Source of the DNA: Pedobacter sp. Leaf176
Lineage (GTDB): Bacteria; Bacteroidota; Bacteroidia; Sphingobacteriales; Sphingobacteriaceae
Reading direction: 5' to 3'
DNA length: 64,000 nucleotides
NCBI RefSeq assembly: GCF_001424305.1
Contig: NZ_LMPD01000001.1
Span: 434,001 to 498,000, forward strand
The notes beneath the pieces are model-generated. The model had not been told where the DNA came from, ran no database searches, and was given only the letters and a program-made list of their open reading frames with translations. Positions 48,854 to 58,855 of the stretch are shown here, in pieces (the stretch's first letter is position 1; each line of letters starts with the position of its first letter). Both the position numbers and the translations under genes were made by a program.

Positions 48854-49825
48854 ATGAATCATCTCAAAGTAATAGATTGCCTTAGAGGAATTGCAGCACT
48901 TTCTGTTTGCATCTTTCACTTTGTTTTAGGTCATGGCGATTACCTGAATGCTTACCCAACGCTAAAATCTGTTAGCGGTTTTGGCTGGTTGGGCGTTGAG
49001 ATGTTTTTTGTGATTTCAGGATTTGTGATCCCTTATTCAATGGCGAAATACGATTATAATTTCGGTAAATTCTGGTTCTTTTTGAAGAAAAGAATTTTCA
49101 GAATAGAGCCTCCCTATTTAATTTCAGTATTGGTGGCATTTTTGCTTTTATGGTTTTCAAGTATTTTTCTAAATAAGCAAGATTCTGATTTTAGCTTTAC
49201 CCAACTTGTCTTACACGTAGGCTATTTAAATCCATTTTTCGGCTATCGTTGGATTGAGGAATTTTATTGGACACTCGGCGTTGAATTTCAGTTTTATTTA
49301 TTTATGGGATTATTTTATACCCTGATGTTTAGGAATAAAAAAAGTTTTTTTTTGTTCTTATTGCTTATCTGCATTTTCCCACTTATTAAAGATAATTACA
49401 AAACGTTTTTGTCCTACTCAACTTTCTTTTGTTTCGGCTTTATCGCCAAAGCCTACTTTCTAAAGAATATAAACAAGGTTGAGGCAGGTTTATGTACTTT
49501 AGTAGTTTTCTCCGCCTGCTTATACTTTTTTAAGGTTGAACAAGCAATAGCAGGCTTAGGTACATTGGCCACAATACTCTTTCTTACAAATGTGGCAAGC
49601 AAACCACTATTATTTTTAGGTAATGTATCATTTTCTTTATATTTGACGCATGATATTTTTGGAGGAAGAGTAATCAATTACTTAAATAAATCCAGCCATC
49701 AAATCAATCCAATATTTATATTATGTGTTGGTATATTATTTTCTATTGGAGTAGCATATGTGTTTTATAGATTGGTAGAACTTCCATCTATTAAATTAGC
49801 TAAAAATGTAAAAGTCACATCATGA
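48854..49825 (+). CDS. Acyltransferase family 3 (OafA-like membrane O-acyltransferase)
   Basis: [60 protein letters not shown]. Confidence 0.93.
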   Translation: MNHLKVIDCLRGIAALSVCIFHFVLGHGDYLNAYPTLKSVSGFGWLGVEMFFVISGFVIPYSMAKYDYNFGKFWFFLKKRIFRIEPPYLISVLVAFLLLWFSSIFLNKQDSDFSFTQLVLHVGYLNPFFGYRWIEEFYWTLGVEFQFYLFMGLFYTLMFRNKKSFFLFLLLICIFPLIKDNYKTFLSYSTFFCFGFIAKAYFLKNINKVEAGLCTLVVFSACLYFFKVEQAIAGLGTLATILFLTNVASKPLLFLGNVSFSLYLTHDIFGGRVINYLNKSSHQINPIFILCVGILFSIGVAYVFYRLVELPSIKLAKNVKVTS

Positions 49826-50427
49826 TGAAGTTTGTAGAATCACCATCAAATCCTGCAAATGGTTTCTTTGACTTTTTATATAAAAGTGTGATTTCTATTT
49901 TAAGAGGGCTGAAATTTTATCTGTTGAATCATGTCATTCTTCACCTTCCATCAAATAGTTTAAGAAACTTATTTTATAGGAAGGTATATAAATTTAAAAT
50001 TAATCCCCGTTCCGCAGTTCATATCAATGTGAAGTTTTTTGGAAAATCGATTGCAATAGGTAAAAATACAGTCGTGAATTCCGAATCTTTAATTGATGGA
50101 AGAGGAGGCTGCATAATCGGAGAAAATGTATCTGTTTCCAGAAAAACGACTATCCTAACCATGGGGCATGATTATAATGATAAATCTTTCAAATTAAAAG
50201 GCGGTATGGTTACCATTATGGACGACGTATGGATTGGTTACGATGCACTTATCTTACCAGGGGTGACCATTGGTAAAGGTGCTGTAGTTGCTGCTAAGGC
50301 TGTAGTAACGAAGGATGTGCCAGATTATACAGTTGTAGGTGGCAATCCAGCAAAAGTAATTACGACAAGAAAAGAACAAGCCTATGAATCGGTTTATTAT
50401 AGGCCGTTTTTCGGAGGACAATCTTAA
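49822..50427 (+). CDS. Hexapeptide-repeat (LbH) acyltransferase
   Basis: [26 protein letters not shown]...[47 protein letters not shown]. Confidence 0.92.
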   Translation: MMKFVESPSNPANGFFDFLYKSVISILRGLKFYLLNHVILHLPSNSLRNLFYRKVYKFKINPRSAVHINVKFFGKSIAIGKNTVVNSESLIDGRGGCIIGENVSVSRKTTILTMGHDYNDKSFKLKGGMVTIMDDVWIGYDALILPGVTIGKGAVVAAKAVVTKDVPDYTVVGGNPAKVITTRKEQAYESVYYRPFFGGQS

Positions 50428-51794
50428 TGAAAAAGAAAATTTTAATCACCATTGCAGATGGTTTCCACTACAGATATTTAATAGATACTGCTATCGTTAA
50501 AAGGATAGCAACGCAGTATGATGTTGCTATTGTAACTATTCCTACGTTGGTTGAAGATCTACAAAATTACGCGAAACAAAATCAGTTAACCTATACTGTT
50601 CTAGCATATGGAGTTCAGGTTAATAAACCTAAAATGCTATTTAGGAGTCTTTACAAAAAGGTTTTGGTTAGTACAGCTAAAAAATTAACGGAGACATTAA
50701 ATATAAAAAACGAAATCAACGCCAGTAGAAAGAAATCGCCGGTTGATTTGGCCATTAAATTACTTGAGAAAAGTCAATCAGCACTTCAGCTCCTTTTAAA
50801 AAAACTAGAACTTAGCTTTGCAGATACTTTAGTTGATGATATCTTTAAAAAGGAAAAAATAGATTTTTTAATTACGTCAACACCAGGACAGAAAGAGTTC
50901 GATTTGCCGTTTCTTTTTTATGCAAAAAAAAACCGTATTAAATCTGTTTCGCCTGTTTATAGTTGGGATAACCTAACTGCAAAAGGTCCGTTTTATTTTA
51001 ATCCAGATTACCTCATCGTATGGAACGAGATAATGAAACAGGAAGGAATTTATTTCCACGATTATAATGAGGATACGATCTTTGCTTGCGGTGTTCCGGT
51101 TTTTGATCCATATCCCGCAATCATCGCTGCCGCTGATGAAAGAATTGCTTTCAAAAAGTCTTTAGGTTTTGACAGTGACCTTCCAGTAATTACCCTTACA
51201 ACAATTCCGCAGGTTTATTATGGGGCATCACATTTGACATTAGCTACGTTATTGTTGAAAGAAAGAAATGTTTCACTTCCAGGTTTTCTGTTGCTTATTC
51301 GTCCACATCCTATGGACGAAACAGATTATTCCAGCTTGAAAACTGAAATAGGCGTAGTTGTTGATGAATATGGAAGTAAGCCAGATAAATCGTTAAAGAA
51401 TTGGAAGCCCACTAATGACAATGTCACCCACTTGGGTAAGACTATGAAATATAGTGACGTGGTGTTAAATATCGCATCTACAATTACAATTGATGCCGCA
51501 TGTTTCGATACGCCGATAATCAATATTGGTTTTGACATAAAGTCGAATGAAAATGAATATGAAGGAAGTATTGCCAGATACTATAAATACACACATTATA
51601 AGCATATTGTTGATGGTAAAGCCTGTTTTATAGCTGAAAGTTTTCCATTGCTAGTTGAGCAGATCAATTTATACTTGTCTAATCCAACGATTCATCAAGC
51701 TGAAAGAAAGGCCTTGGTGAAAAAGCAGGTGATGGAATTGGATGGGAATGCGGGAGAAAGAATTTTTGACCAGATTGTAGCGTTAATAGGATAA
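50427..51794 (+). CDS. GT-B-like putative glycosyltransferase (HP and S-T motif containing)
   Basis: SVSPVYSWDNLTAKGPFYFNPDYLIVWNEIMKQEG; LLIRPHPMDE; VVLNIASTITIDAACFDTPIINIGFD. Confidence 0.55.
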   Translation: MKKKILITIADGFHYRYLIDTAIVKRIATQYDVAIVTIPTLVEDLQNYAKQNQLTYTVLAYGVQVNKPKMLFRSLYKKVLVSTAKKLTETLNIKNEINASRKKSPVDLAIKLLEKSQSALQLLLKKLELSFADTLVDDIFKKEKIDFLITSTPGQKEFDLPFLFYAKKNRIKSVSPVYSWDNLTAKGPFYFNPDYLIVWNEIMKQEGIYFHDYNEDTIFACGVPVFDPYPAIIAAADERIAFKKSLGFDSDLPVITLTTIPQVYYGASHLTLATLLLKERNVSLPGFLLLIRPHPMDETDYSSLKTEIGVVVDEYGSKPDKSLKNWKPTNDNVTHLGKTMKYSDVVLNIASTITIDAACFDTPIINIGFDIKSNENEYEGSIARYYKYTHYKHIVDGKACFIAESFPLLVEQINLYLSNPTIHQAERKALVKKQVMELDGNAGERIFDQIVALIG

Positions 51795-51796
51795 AT

Positions 51797-52882
51797 ATGA
51801 TGAAGGTAGGAATCAACCTTTTTCCACTTGAAAGAGACAAATGGTCGGGTATAGAAATTTATACATACGAATTGATTAAATTTTTAAATCGTGTAAATCT
51901 AGATTTAGAAACCTATTCTTTGAGTAAAATTCCAGCGAATCCTGAAATTGAGAAAACGAATTATAAAAGTCTAAACAAGGCTGAAGCAGGATCCTTAACC
52001 AAGCTGTTTTATAACCTATATGGCATCACAAAACAAGCCGTAAATCCTGATGTTTTCCATTCTACGAGTTTTAGCCTCCCTTATTTTCTAAAAGCAAAAA
52101 AGAAAGTCATTACGATACATGATTTTGCTTTTTATAAACATCCCGAACTTTTTGATTACAAAACGAAGTTATATTACAAACTGATTCTCGAACATTCTAT
52201 CAAAGCTGCAGATCGGATTATCTGCATTTCTAAAAGCTGTTTGGCGGATTTTGAAGAATATTTTCCTCAGCCGAGTTTGAGAGAAAAAACGAGGTTGGTT
52301 TATAATGGCTTCAGTAATTTCTCAAAAACTGAAGTTCCTTTAAATTCAAATCCCTACCAAGATTACCTCTTCTGTGTTGGCGCTTCTCATTCAAGGAAAA
52401 ACTTAGAAAGAACATTGAAAGCCTATTCAATTTTAGCTCAAAAATATAATCAGCTTAAAATTGTAATTACAGGTTCAATCGATCCAACTCTTATCATTGA
52501 GTTTTTAAATAAAAATCAAACACTTGAGAATAAAGTGATCCATTTAAATTACGTTTCACAGGATGATCTGATCAATTTGTACAGGCATGCAAAAGTATTG
52601 ATGTTTCCTTCTCTTTATGAGGGTTTTGGATTTCCAATTTTAGAAGCGATGAGTTGTGGTGTACCAGTACTTACCTCTTATTCTTCTTCTTGTGGAGAAA
52701 TAGCGGGATATGATTCGAAGTTTTTAGTTGATCCCTATAATATAGAAGATATTGTAGCTAAAACTGAATTAATTTTACAATCAGAAAACTATAGGATGCT
52801 TGTAGAAAGTGGGAAACAAAGAGTCACTCATTTTTCTTGGGAAAAAATGGGTAGCGAAACGTTAAATGTTTATAGAGATTGA
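51797..52882 (+). CDS. Glycosyltransferase family 4
   Basis: HSTSFSLPYFL; RIICISKSCLADFEEYF; VLMFPSLYEGFGFPILEAMSCGVPVLTS. Confidence 0.92.
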   Translation: MMKVGINLFPLERDKWSGIEIYTYELIKFLNRVNLDLETYSLSKIPANPEIEKTNYKSLNKAEAGSLTKLFYNLYGITKQAVNPDVFHSTSFSLPYFLKAKKKVITIHDFAFYKHPELFDYKTKLYYKLILEHSIKAADRIICISKSCLADFEEYFPQPSLREKTRLVYNGFSNFSKTEVPLNSNPYQDYLFCVGASHSRKNLERTLKAYSILAQKYNQLKIVITGSIDPTLIIEFLNKNQTLENKVIHLNYVSQDDLINLYRHAKVLMFPSLYEGFGFPILEAMSCGVPVLTSYSSSCGEIAGYDSKFLVDPYNIEDIVAKTELILQSENYRMLVESGKQRVTHFSWEKMGSETLNVYRD

Positions 52883-52883
52883 T

Positions 52884-54083
52884 ATGGTAATTAGCAAAAT
52901 AAAAATAAATAAGTTTTTCCTTTATCTTTTTCTATTTACAAGTCCATTTATAAATTTTTCTTTTATTCCGCATTCCAATTTGCCTATGAGCTATTTGGTT
53001 ATGTTTACCTACTGTTTAGCTTGTATCTTAATCCCTTTTAATTGGAACAGATACCAGCTCAGGAGTTATGATTACCTATTTATCTGTTTTCTGATTTTAA
53101 TGATCTTCTCTGTGATGATTAATACCATCAATGGATTTCATTTAGTGAGCGTTACACAGATGATCAATTTTATATTTATTTATCTAATCTTTAAAACGAC
53201 TCAGAATTCGTATGCTTTAAGTAACGAAGACCTGGATAAAACGCTCACAAATTGGTTTAAATTCAATTCCTATTTGTGTGTATCATCATTGATTTTCTTT
53301 TGTATCGGTTTGGTTTACGAGCCATTCGTAAGAGCTATATTTGACTTTTTTAATAATTCAGGTAACTTTTCCAAAGGAGGTTTAACGGCATCATTTAGTG
53401 AGACCAACGGTGCTCGGTTAAATTCCTTATCGCCAGAACCCTCATTTTGGGGTTTTTTTACTGCATTTAACTTTGCTTTAGGCCTTTCGTTAAAGCGTAA
53501 AAACTATTTGTTGCTAGGAGTTACGTTTCTGAATTTAATTCTTAGCTTATCTAGAACCGGTTATCTAATGTTTGTTGTGTTAATCTTTGTATTGATTTGG
53601 AAGAAATTGAATATGTTCTTTAAAATTCTTGCAATTATAGCCGTAGTTTTGATTTTTACTACTTATTTATCAGGCCTTAATGTCCATGATCTTTTAGAAG
53701 TAGATGATTCATTTAAACAGAGATTTGGCTCTTTATTTACCGCATATAAACTTACCATGGAAAATCCGATTATAGGCATTGGAATTGGCAATTTTCAATT
53801 TTACGCAAAAGCAATGGGCCTAGATTATGGAGATGTATTTAGCTTATTTTTTTATATCCTAGTTTCAGGTGGAGTTACATCCTTAATTTTCTTTATTTGG
53901 TTTTGCACTTCAATTCATAAAAATCTTAAACCCGCTCACAAGGTAATATGGATTGTTGCTTTGGTAGGATGGGGAACTGTTGCGGCATATAATCTTCCCT
54001 ATATTTGGGTATTTTTAGGGATTGTTGTAGCTGCTTTTAAGCGAAAACAAAATAATATAGGCAGTTCGGTTACAAACTTATAA
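52884..54083 (+). CDS. O-antigen polymerase/ligase family protein (Wzy-like)
   Basis: Multi-TM; SLSPEPSFWGFFTAFNFALGLSL; ENPIIGIGIGNFQFYA. ATG at 52884 avoids overlap with the previous gene. Confidence 0.8.
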   Translation: MVISKIKINKFFLYLFLFTSPFINFSFIPHSNLPMSYLVMFTYCLACILIPFNWNRYQLRSYDYLFICFLILMIFSVMINTINGFHLVSVTQMINFIFIYLIFKTTQNSYALSNEDLDKTLTNWFKFNSYLCVSSLIFFCIGLVYEPFVRAIFDFFNNSGNFSKGGLTASFSETNGARLNSLSPEPSFWGFFTAFNFALGLSLKRKNYLLLGVTFLNLILSLSRTGYLMFVVLIFVLIWKKLNMFFKILAIIAVVLIFTTYLSGLNVHDLLEVDDSFKQRFGSLFTAYKLTMENPIIGIGIGNFQFYAKAMGLDYGDVFSLFFYILVSGGVTSLIFFIWFCTSIHKNLKPAHKVIWIVALVGWGTVAAYNLPYIWVFLGIVVAAFKRKQNNIGSSVTNL

Positions 54084-54170
54084 TATTTTAAATTCCCAAT
54101 AACAGACACTTAAATGTATCAATATACCTTTAATAAGTAAATAAATGGGATTATAAAAATATTTCCAAAC

Positions 54171-54203
54171 TTTAGCTGAGCTAAAATTATTTAGTTAATT
54201 TCG
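54171..54203 (+). promoter_or_regulatory. Palindrome plus putative -7 element upstream of the GT4 gene
   Basis: TTTAGCT-G-AGCTAAA (54171-54185), followed by TAATTTCG (54196-54203). Confidence 0.35.
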
Positions 54204-54302
54204 CGGTACACTATTTAATACGGTTTGTTATCCATATAGTTTAAAGAAATAGAATGAATACATGTTTTTCTACCGGATGTTTCCAAAAAATAATAAGAAA
54301 TA

Positions 54303-55460
54303 ATGAATAGTGTAAAGGAAAAGAGGGTAATTATATCAGGTGTTAACCTAACAGAAGGAGGGATTCTCAGTATTCTGCAAGATTGTTTATTCTCTCTTAG
54401 TAAACTAAATCAATCTTATAAACTTAAGATCATCTTACTTGTACATAAAAAGGAGCTTGTGCAAGAATATCTTGATTCATTTACTGTATATGAGTATCCA
54501 AAAGTAAAATCATCATGGTTTCGGAGATTATATTTTGAATTTATCTATTCAAAGAAAATCTCTAATCAGCTTAAACCAGATTTATGGATTTCCCTTCATG
54601 ATATTACACCAAATGTAAATTGTAAATTTCAGGTTGTTTATTGCCATAATTCTTCTTCGTTTTATAAACTTCCTTTAAAAGAAGGTTGGCTAAATTTTAA
54701 GGAGATTTTGTTTAATTTTTTTTATAAACATCTCTTCCGTATCAATATTAAGAAGAATAAATTTGTGATTGTTCAGCAAAATTGGTTGAGAGAAGAGTTT
54801 GAAAAAAGGTATGGTGTCAAAACCATAGTTGCCTATCCGGAACTTAACGTTAACGATCAAGTAAATAATACCGTCATAAACGATAATGTTGCTAAAAAGA
54901 AATATACTTTCTTTTACCCGTCATTTCCACGTGTGTTTAAAAATTTTGAAGTGCTATTTAATGCCATCAATCAGATTTCGGCAAAAAGAGATGATTTTGA
55001 ATTGCTCGTAACAATAAGTGGTAACGAAAACCGATATAGCAGATATATTTTTAATAAGTTTAAAGGCATTGAAAATGTTAAGTTTTTAGGGAAGATTAAT
55101 AGAGAGGAGGTGCAAGATTACTATGTGAAGTGTGATAGTTTGTTGTTTCCGTCTAAATTAGAATCTTGGGGATTGCCTTTAAGTGAGTTTAAGCCGTTGG
55201 GGAAACCTATTATTGTTGCAGATTTGCCCTATGCACATGAAACAGTAGGTGATTACCCTTTTGTAAAATACTTTGACGCAAATAGTGTTGATGATTTGAC
55301 ACGGTGTATAGACGCAGCAATAACAGGTAACTTGAAATTTACCAAAAGTAAAATAATCCAACCTAAGCAACCTTTTTTTAATAATTGGGATGATTTGCTT
55401 CAATTCTTAATAGTAGAATCAAACGTAAATATTCTTAAATTAGATAATTATCAAATATAA
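54303..55460 (+). CDS. Glycosyltransferase family 4
   Basis: ISGVNLTEGGILSILQDCL; IVQQNWLREEFEKRYG; SLLFPSKLESWGLPLSEFKPLGKPIIVADLPYAHE. Confidence 0.88.
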   Translation: MNSVKEKRVIISGVNLTEGGILSILQDCLFSLSKLNQSYKLKIILLVHKKELVQEYLDSFTVYEYPKVKSSWFRRLYFEFIYSKKISNQLKPDLWISLHDITPNVNCKFQVVYCHNSSSFYKLPLKEGWLNFKEILFNFFYKHLFRINIKKNKFVIVQQNWLREEFEKRYGVKTIVAYPELNVNDQVNNTVINDNVAKKKYTFFYPSFPRVFKNFEVLFNAINQISAKRDDFELLVTISGNENRYSRYIFNKFKGIENVKFLGKINREEVQDYYVKCDSLLFPSKLESWGLPLSEFKPLGKPIIVADLPYAHETVGDYPFVKYFDANSVDDLTRCIDAAITGNLKFTKSKIIQPKQPFFNNWDDLLQFLIVESNVNILKLDNYQI

Positions 55461-55462
55461 TT

Positions 55463-56299
55463 ATGGAAACAATAAGCAGAGTAACGTTAGCTGATTTAAT
55501 ATTTCAAAGGCTTTTAGATGTAGAGCAAACGCTTAAACATCAGTATGAATCATCTAAAGAAGAGATCGGGTATTTCTACATTGATGATCTTCTACCTCAG
55601 GAAATCGCAACAGAAATTTATAACGCTTTTCCAAAACCAGAGGATGTTAAGTTGAAGCGTAGCTTAAGAGAGTATAAGTATATCGCGGCTCAAATGGATA
55701 AATATAATCCTCTTTTAGAGGAGATAATTTATGCGTTTCAGGATGAGAGAATTGTAGGCTTAATTAGTAGGATATGTAATTTGCCTGAAATATACCCGGA
55801 TGAAAATTTATATGCCGGAGGTATTTCTATGATGGGCTATCAGAATTATTTAAATCCGCATTTGGATAATTCACATGATAAAGATAGAAACCATTGGCGG
55901 GTGTTAAATTTGTTGTATTATGTTACACCACAATGGGAACAAGATTTTGGCGGCAATCTAGAAATCTGGCCAGATGGAATAAAGAAGGAACAAATTGTAA
56001 TACACAGTAAATTCAATAGATTAGCTGTGATGGCAACGCACCAAAGATCTTGGCATTCAGTTAGTCCGGTTACCCACGAAGGCGTTAGGTGTTGCGTTTC
56101 AAACTATTATTTTTCTCCAACACCTTTATTAGAAAGTGATACTTTTCATATTACATCGTTTAGAGGGAGACCAGAGCAGAAATTGAGAGATATTGTACTT
56201 GAAGGGGATAATATTTTAAGATCTGGGTTAAGAAAAATCTTCAAAAAAGGCGTTCGGGAAAACCCTCATGTTTATAAGAAAAACAACGATCAACAGTAA
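55463..56299 (+). CDS. 2OG-Fe(II) oxygenase family protein
   Basis: HxD in NPHLDNSHD; LLYYVTPQWEQDFGGNLEIW; distal H and R in RSWHSVSPVTHEGVRCCVSNYYFSP. Confidence 0.85.
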   Translation: METISRVTLADLIFQRLLDVEQTLKHQYESSKEEIGYFYIDDLLPQEIATEIYNAFPKPEDVKLKRSLREYKYIAAQMDKYNPLLEEIIYAFQDERIVGLISRICNLPEIYPDENLYAGGISMMGYQNYLNPHLDNSHDKDRNHWRVLNLLYYVTPQWEQDFGGNLEIWPDGIKKEQIVIHSKFNRLAVMATHQRSWHSVSPVTHEGVRCCVSNYYFSPTPLLESDTFHITSFRGRPEQKLRDIVLEGDNILRSGLRKIFKKGVRENPHVYKKNNDQQ

Positions 56300-56312
56300 T
56301 AAATAACAACAA

Positions 56313-57149
56313 TTGGGAATAGAGAAAGAATTTGATCTTACCGCATCGATCGTACTTTACCATAGTAATCCTAAAGAAATTGAACAGGTAATCGCCTGCT
56401 TTTTTTTAACTACGTTGTCTGTAAAATTGTATCTTATCGACAATTCTTTAACCAACGAACTTAAAAAGCTGGCGATTGATGATCGGATTGAGTATGTATA
56501 TCTGGGAAAAAATGTTGGTTATGGTGCGGCGCACAATGTCGCACTACAATATTCAAAGCTTGTTTCACCTTACCATATCATACTAAATCCTGATATTAGT
56601 TTTGACGCTCGGGTATTGCCAACAGCATTGAAATACATGGAATTGCATGAAGATGTTGGCTTGCTTAGCCCATCTATTTTCTATCCGGACGGCAGTGCTC
56701 AGTTAATGTGCAGAATGCTTCCAACTCCGTTTGATCTTATAATTAGAAGGTTTTTACCTGGTGTATTTAAACCTGTTTTTCAAAAAAGCATGGATCAATA
56801 TCTAATGAAAGATTTGGATTACACCCGCACTCACAATATCCCTAATTTGCCAGGCAGTTTTATGTTCCTGAGAAACCGGGCTATTGAAGAGGTTGGTGGT
56901 TTCGACGAAAATTTCTTCATGTATCTAGAGGATGTAGATTTGACGCGAAGAATCCATCAAAAATATAAGACTCTCTATTTTCCTGAAATTCAAATCGTTC
57001 ACGCTTTAGAACAGGGCTCTTATAAATCAAAAAAATTGCTACAGTATCACATCCAAAGTGCATTTTACTATTTTAGAAAATGGGGTTGGTTTTTTGATCA
57101 GGAAAGGAGCCTGATTAACCGTATATTAAAAAAGTCAGTACAGCAGTAA
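56313..57149 (+). CDS. Glycosyltransferase family 2 (rhamnosyltransferase-like)
   Basis: ASIVLYHSNPKEIEQVIACF; LYLIDNSLTNEL; YVYLGKNVGYGAAHNVAL; LPGSFMFLRNRAIEEVGGFDENFFMYLEDVDLTRRI; TTG start. Confidence 0.92.
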   Translation: MGIEKEFDLTASIVLYHSNPKEIEQVIACFFLTTLSVKLYLIDNSLTNELKKLAIDDRIEYVYLGKNVGYGAAHNVALQYSKLVSPYHIILNPDISFDARVLPTALKYMELHEDVGLLSPSIFYPDGSAQLMCRMLPTPFDLIIRRFLPGVFKPVFQKSMDQYLMKDLDYTRTHNIPNLPGSFMFLRNRAIEEVGGFDENFFMYLEDVDLTRRIHQKYKTLYFPEIQIVHALEQGSYKSKKLLQYHIQSAFYYFRKWGWFFDQERSLINRILKKSVQQ

Positions 57150-57294
57150 ATACTATTGGTTTTTTTAATTGAAAAAATATCATCTGCTTAAAACAATAAT
57201 TAGTTCGGTATATCCGCTACTAAATACACTAATTGCAGTTATATCGATGTAATCGTAATCTTCGGCATCTAATTTGTTAACGTAATTTATTATT

Positions 57295-57320
57295 ATGCAA
57301 AAACAATGATATTTTTGCAT
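57295..57320 (+). promoter_or_regulatory. Inverted repeat overlapping a putative -7 element upstream of the wcaJ-like gene
   Basis: ATGCAAAAA (57295-57303) / TTTTTGCAT (57312-57320), 8-nt spacer; TATTTTTG at 57310-57317 matches TAnnTTTG. Confidence 0.45.
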
Positions 57321-57337
57321 GATTTTTTGGATCACCT

Positions 57338-58729
57338 ATGCAAACACGTTACTTATATCTTTTAAAATATATTTTGCCTATTACCGACCTGCTAATGGTC
57401 AATATTGTGTATTTTCTTTCTTATGAGCTTACTAAGTTGTTAGGGAAAGAAGTTGCTTCCGAATTACAGTGGCATTATGTTGTTGTTTGTAATTTAATCT
57501 GGATAATTAGCACTACTACTTTTGGCCTATATACTGAACACGGCGCACGACGGCTAGAAAGAATATACAGAGGGACATGGCGAAGTGTTGCACTACACGT
57601 AATTCTATTCTCTATTTATCTGTTCTTTTCCAGACAGAATGATTTCTCAAGAGTTTTTTTAGTTGTATTTTATGCGATGTTGGGTGTTGTATTTCTACTC
57701 AACAGGTTTATTGGCACCTCGTTTCAATTTCTTTTGTTTAATCATTTGAGAGGTGTAAAATCTGTTGCTATAATGGGTAATAATGCAACTGGCATACAAT
57801 TAGCTTCCTATTTCGAAAAAGAACGACACATTGAGTTTCATGGTTTCCTAGAGGACGGAAACAAAGATTATTTAGATAGAAATGGTCACTTATCTGATGC
57901 AGTTGGTATGCAATTTCAGCAAGCTGTAGAAAAAGGCATAAAAGATATTTATGTTACAATAGCGCCGGAGCGGATGGCAGACATGCCTTTACTTACGGCC
58001 GAAGCAGAGCGTCAGTGCGTACGCTTAAAATTTATCCCTGATATCAGTGGCGCTTTATTATCACCATATACTGTTAGTTATCTTGGAAATGAGTTTCCTG
58101 TAATATCGCTGCGTTCTGAACCTTTAGAAGCGATACATAATAGGTTTAAGAAGCGATTAATTGATGTGGTTTTTAGTGGATTTGTGATACTCTTCGTATT
58201 GAGTTGGTTATATCCAATATTAGCGATTCTGATTAAGCTTCAGAGCAAAGGACCTGTATTATTCAAACAGTTAAGAAGTGGTCGTGATGATGAACCTTTC
58301 TGGTGCTTTAAATTCAGAAGCATGAGCATAAATAACGACAGTGATTTAAAGCAGGCCTCAAAAGATGATAGTAGAATCACACCAATAGGCCGGTTTCTCC
58401 GCAAATCGAGTTTAGATGAACTTCCTCAATTTTTTAATGTATTCATGGGACATATGAGTGTTGTTGGACCAAGACCGCATATGCTAAGCCATACTGAACG
58501 ATATAAAGGAATTGTTGATCAATTTATGGTTCGTCATTTTCTGAAGCCAGGTATAACTGGCTGGGCCCAGGTAAACGGCTATAGAGGTGAAACGAAAGAG
58601 GATTATAAAATGGTAAAAAGGGTGGAACACGATATCTGGTATCTGGAACACTGGTCGGCAATGCTTGATGTCAAAATCATTTTTATGACGGTGATAAATA
58701 TGGTAAAAGGCGAAGATAATGCTTTTTAA
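57338..58729 (+). CDS. Undecaprenyl-phosphate glucose phosphotransferase (WcaJ-like polyprenyl glycosylphosphotransferase)
   Basis: N-terminal TM region; GPVLFKQLRSGRDDEPFWCFKFRSM; LRKSSLDELPQFFNVFMGHMSVVGPRPHM; KPGITGWAQVNGYRGET. Confidence 0.95.
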   Translation: MQTRYLYLLKYILPITDLLMVNIVYFLSYELTKLLGKEVASELQWHYVVVCNLIWIISTTTFGLYTEHGARRLERIYRGTWRSVALHVILFSIYLFFSRQNDFSRVFLVVFYAMLGVVFLLNRFIGTSFQFLLFNHLRGVKSVAIMGNNATGIQLASYFEKERHIEFHGFLEDGNKDYLDRNGHLSDAVGMQFQQAVEKGIKDIYVTIAPERMADMPLLTAEAERQCVRLKFIPDISGALLSPYTVSYLGNEFPVISLRSEPLEAIHNRFKKRLIDVVFSGFVILFVLSWLYPILAILIKLQSKGPVLFKQLRSGRDDEPFWCFKFRSMSINNDSDLKQASKDDSRITPIGRFLRKSSLDELPQFFNVFMGHMSVVGPRPHMLSHTERYKGIVDQFMVRHFLKPGITGWAQVNGYRGETKEDYKMVKRVEHDIWYLEHWSAMLDVKIIFMTVINMVKGEDNAF

Positions 58730-58748
58730 GATATAATTGCTAAGAATT

Positions 58749-58788
58749 AAAAGGGGGTAGATGTTGGATTAAACATTTACCCCTTTTT
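58749..58788 (+). terminator. Rho-independent terminator ending locus B
   Basis: AAAAGGGGGTAGATGTT (58749-58765) / AACATTTACCCCTTTTT (58772-58788), 6-nt loop, T-rich 3' arm. Confidence 0.8.
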
Positions 58789-58838
58789 ATGGAGAATAAT
58801 TATTAATGTCGGATAAGTAACACCCCGCCCTGCAGACA

Positions 58839-58855
58839 CCCCTCTGAAAGAGGGG
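58839..58855. repeat. Short hairpin within an intergenic repeat-like tract
   Basis: CCCCTCT-GAA-AGAGGGG; flanking CACCCCGCCC...CACCCCTCTGAAAGAGGGGAATGA resembles a dispersed Bacteroidota intergenic sequence. Confidence 0.5.
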
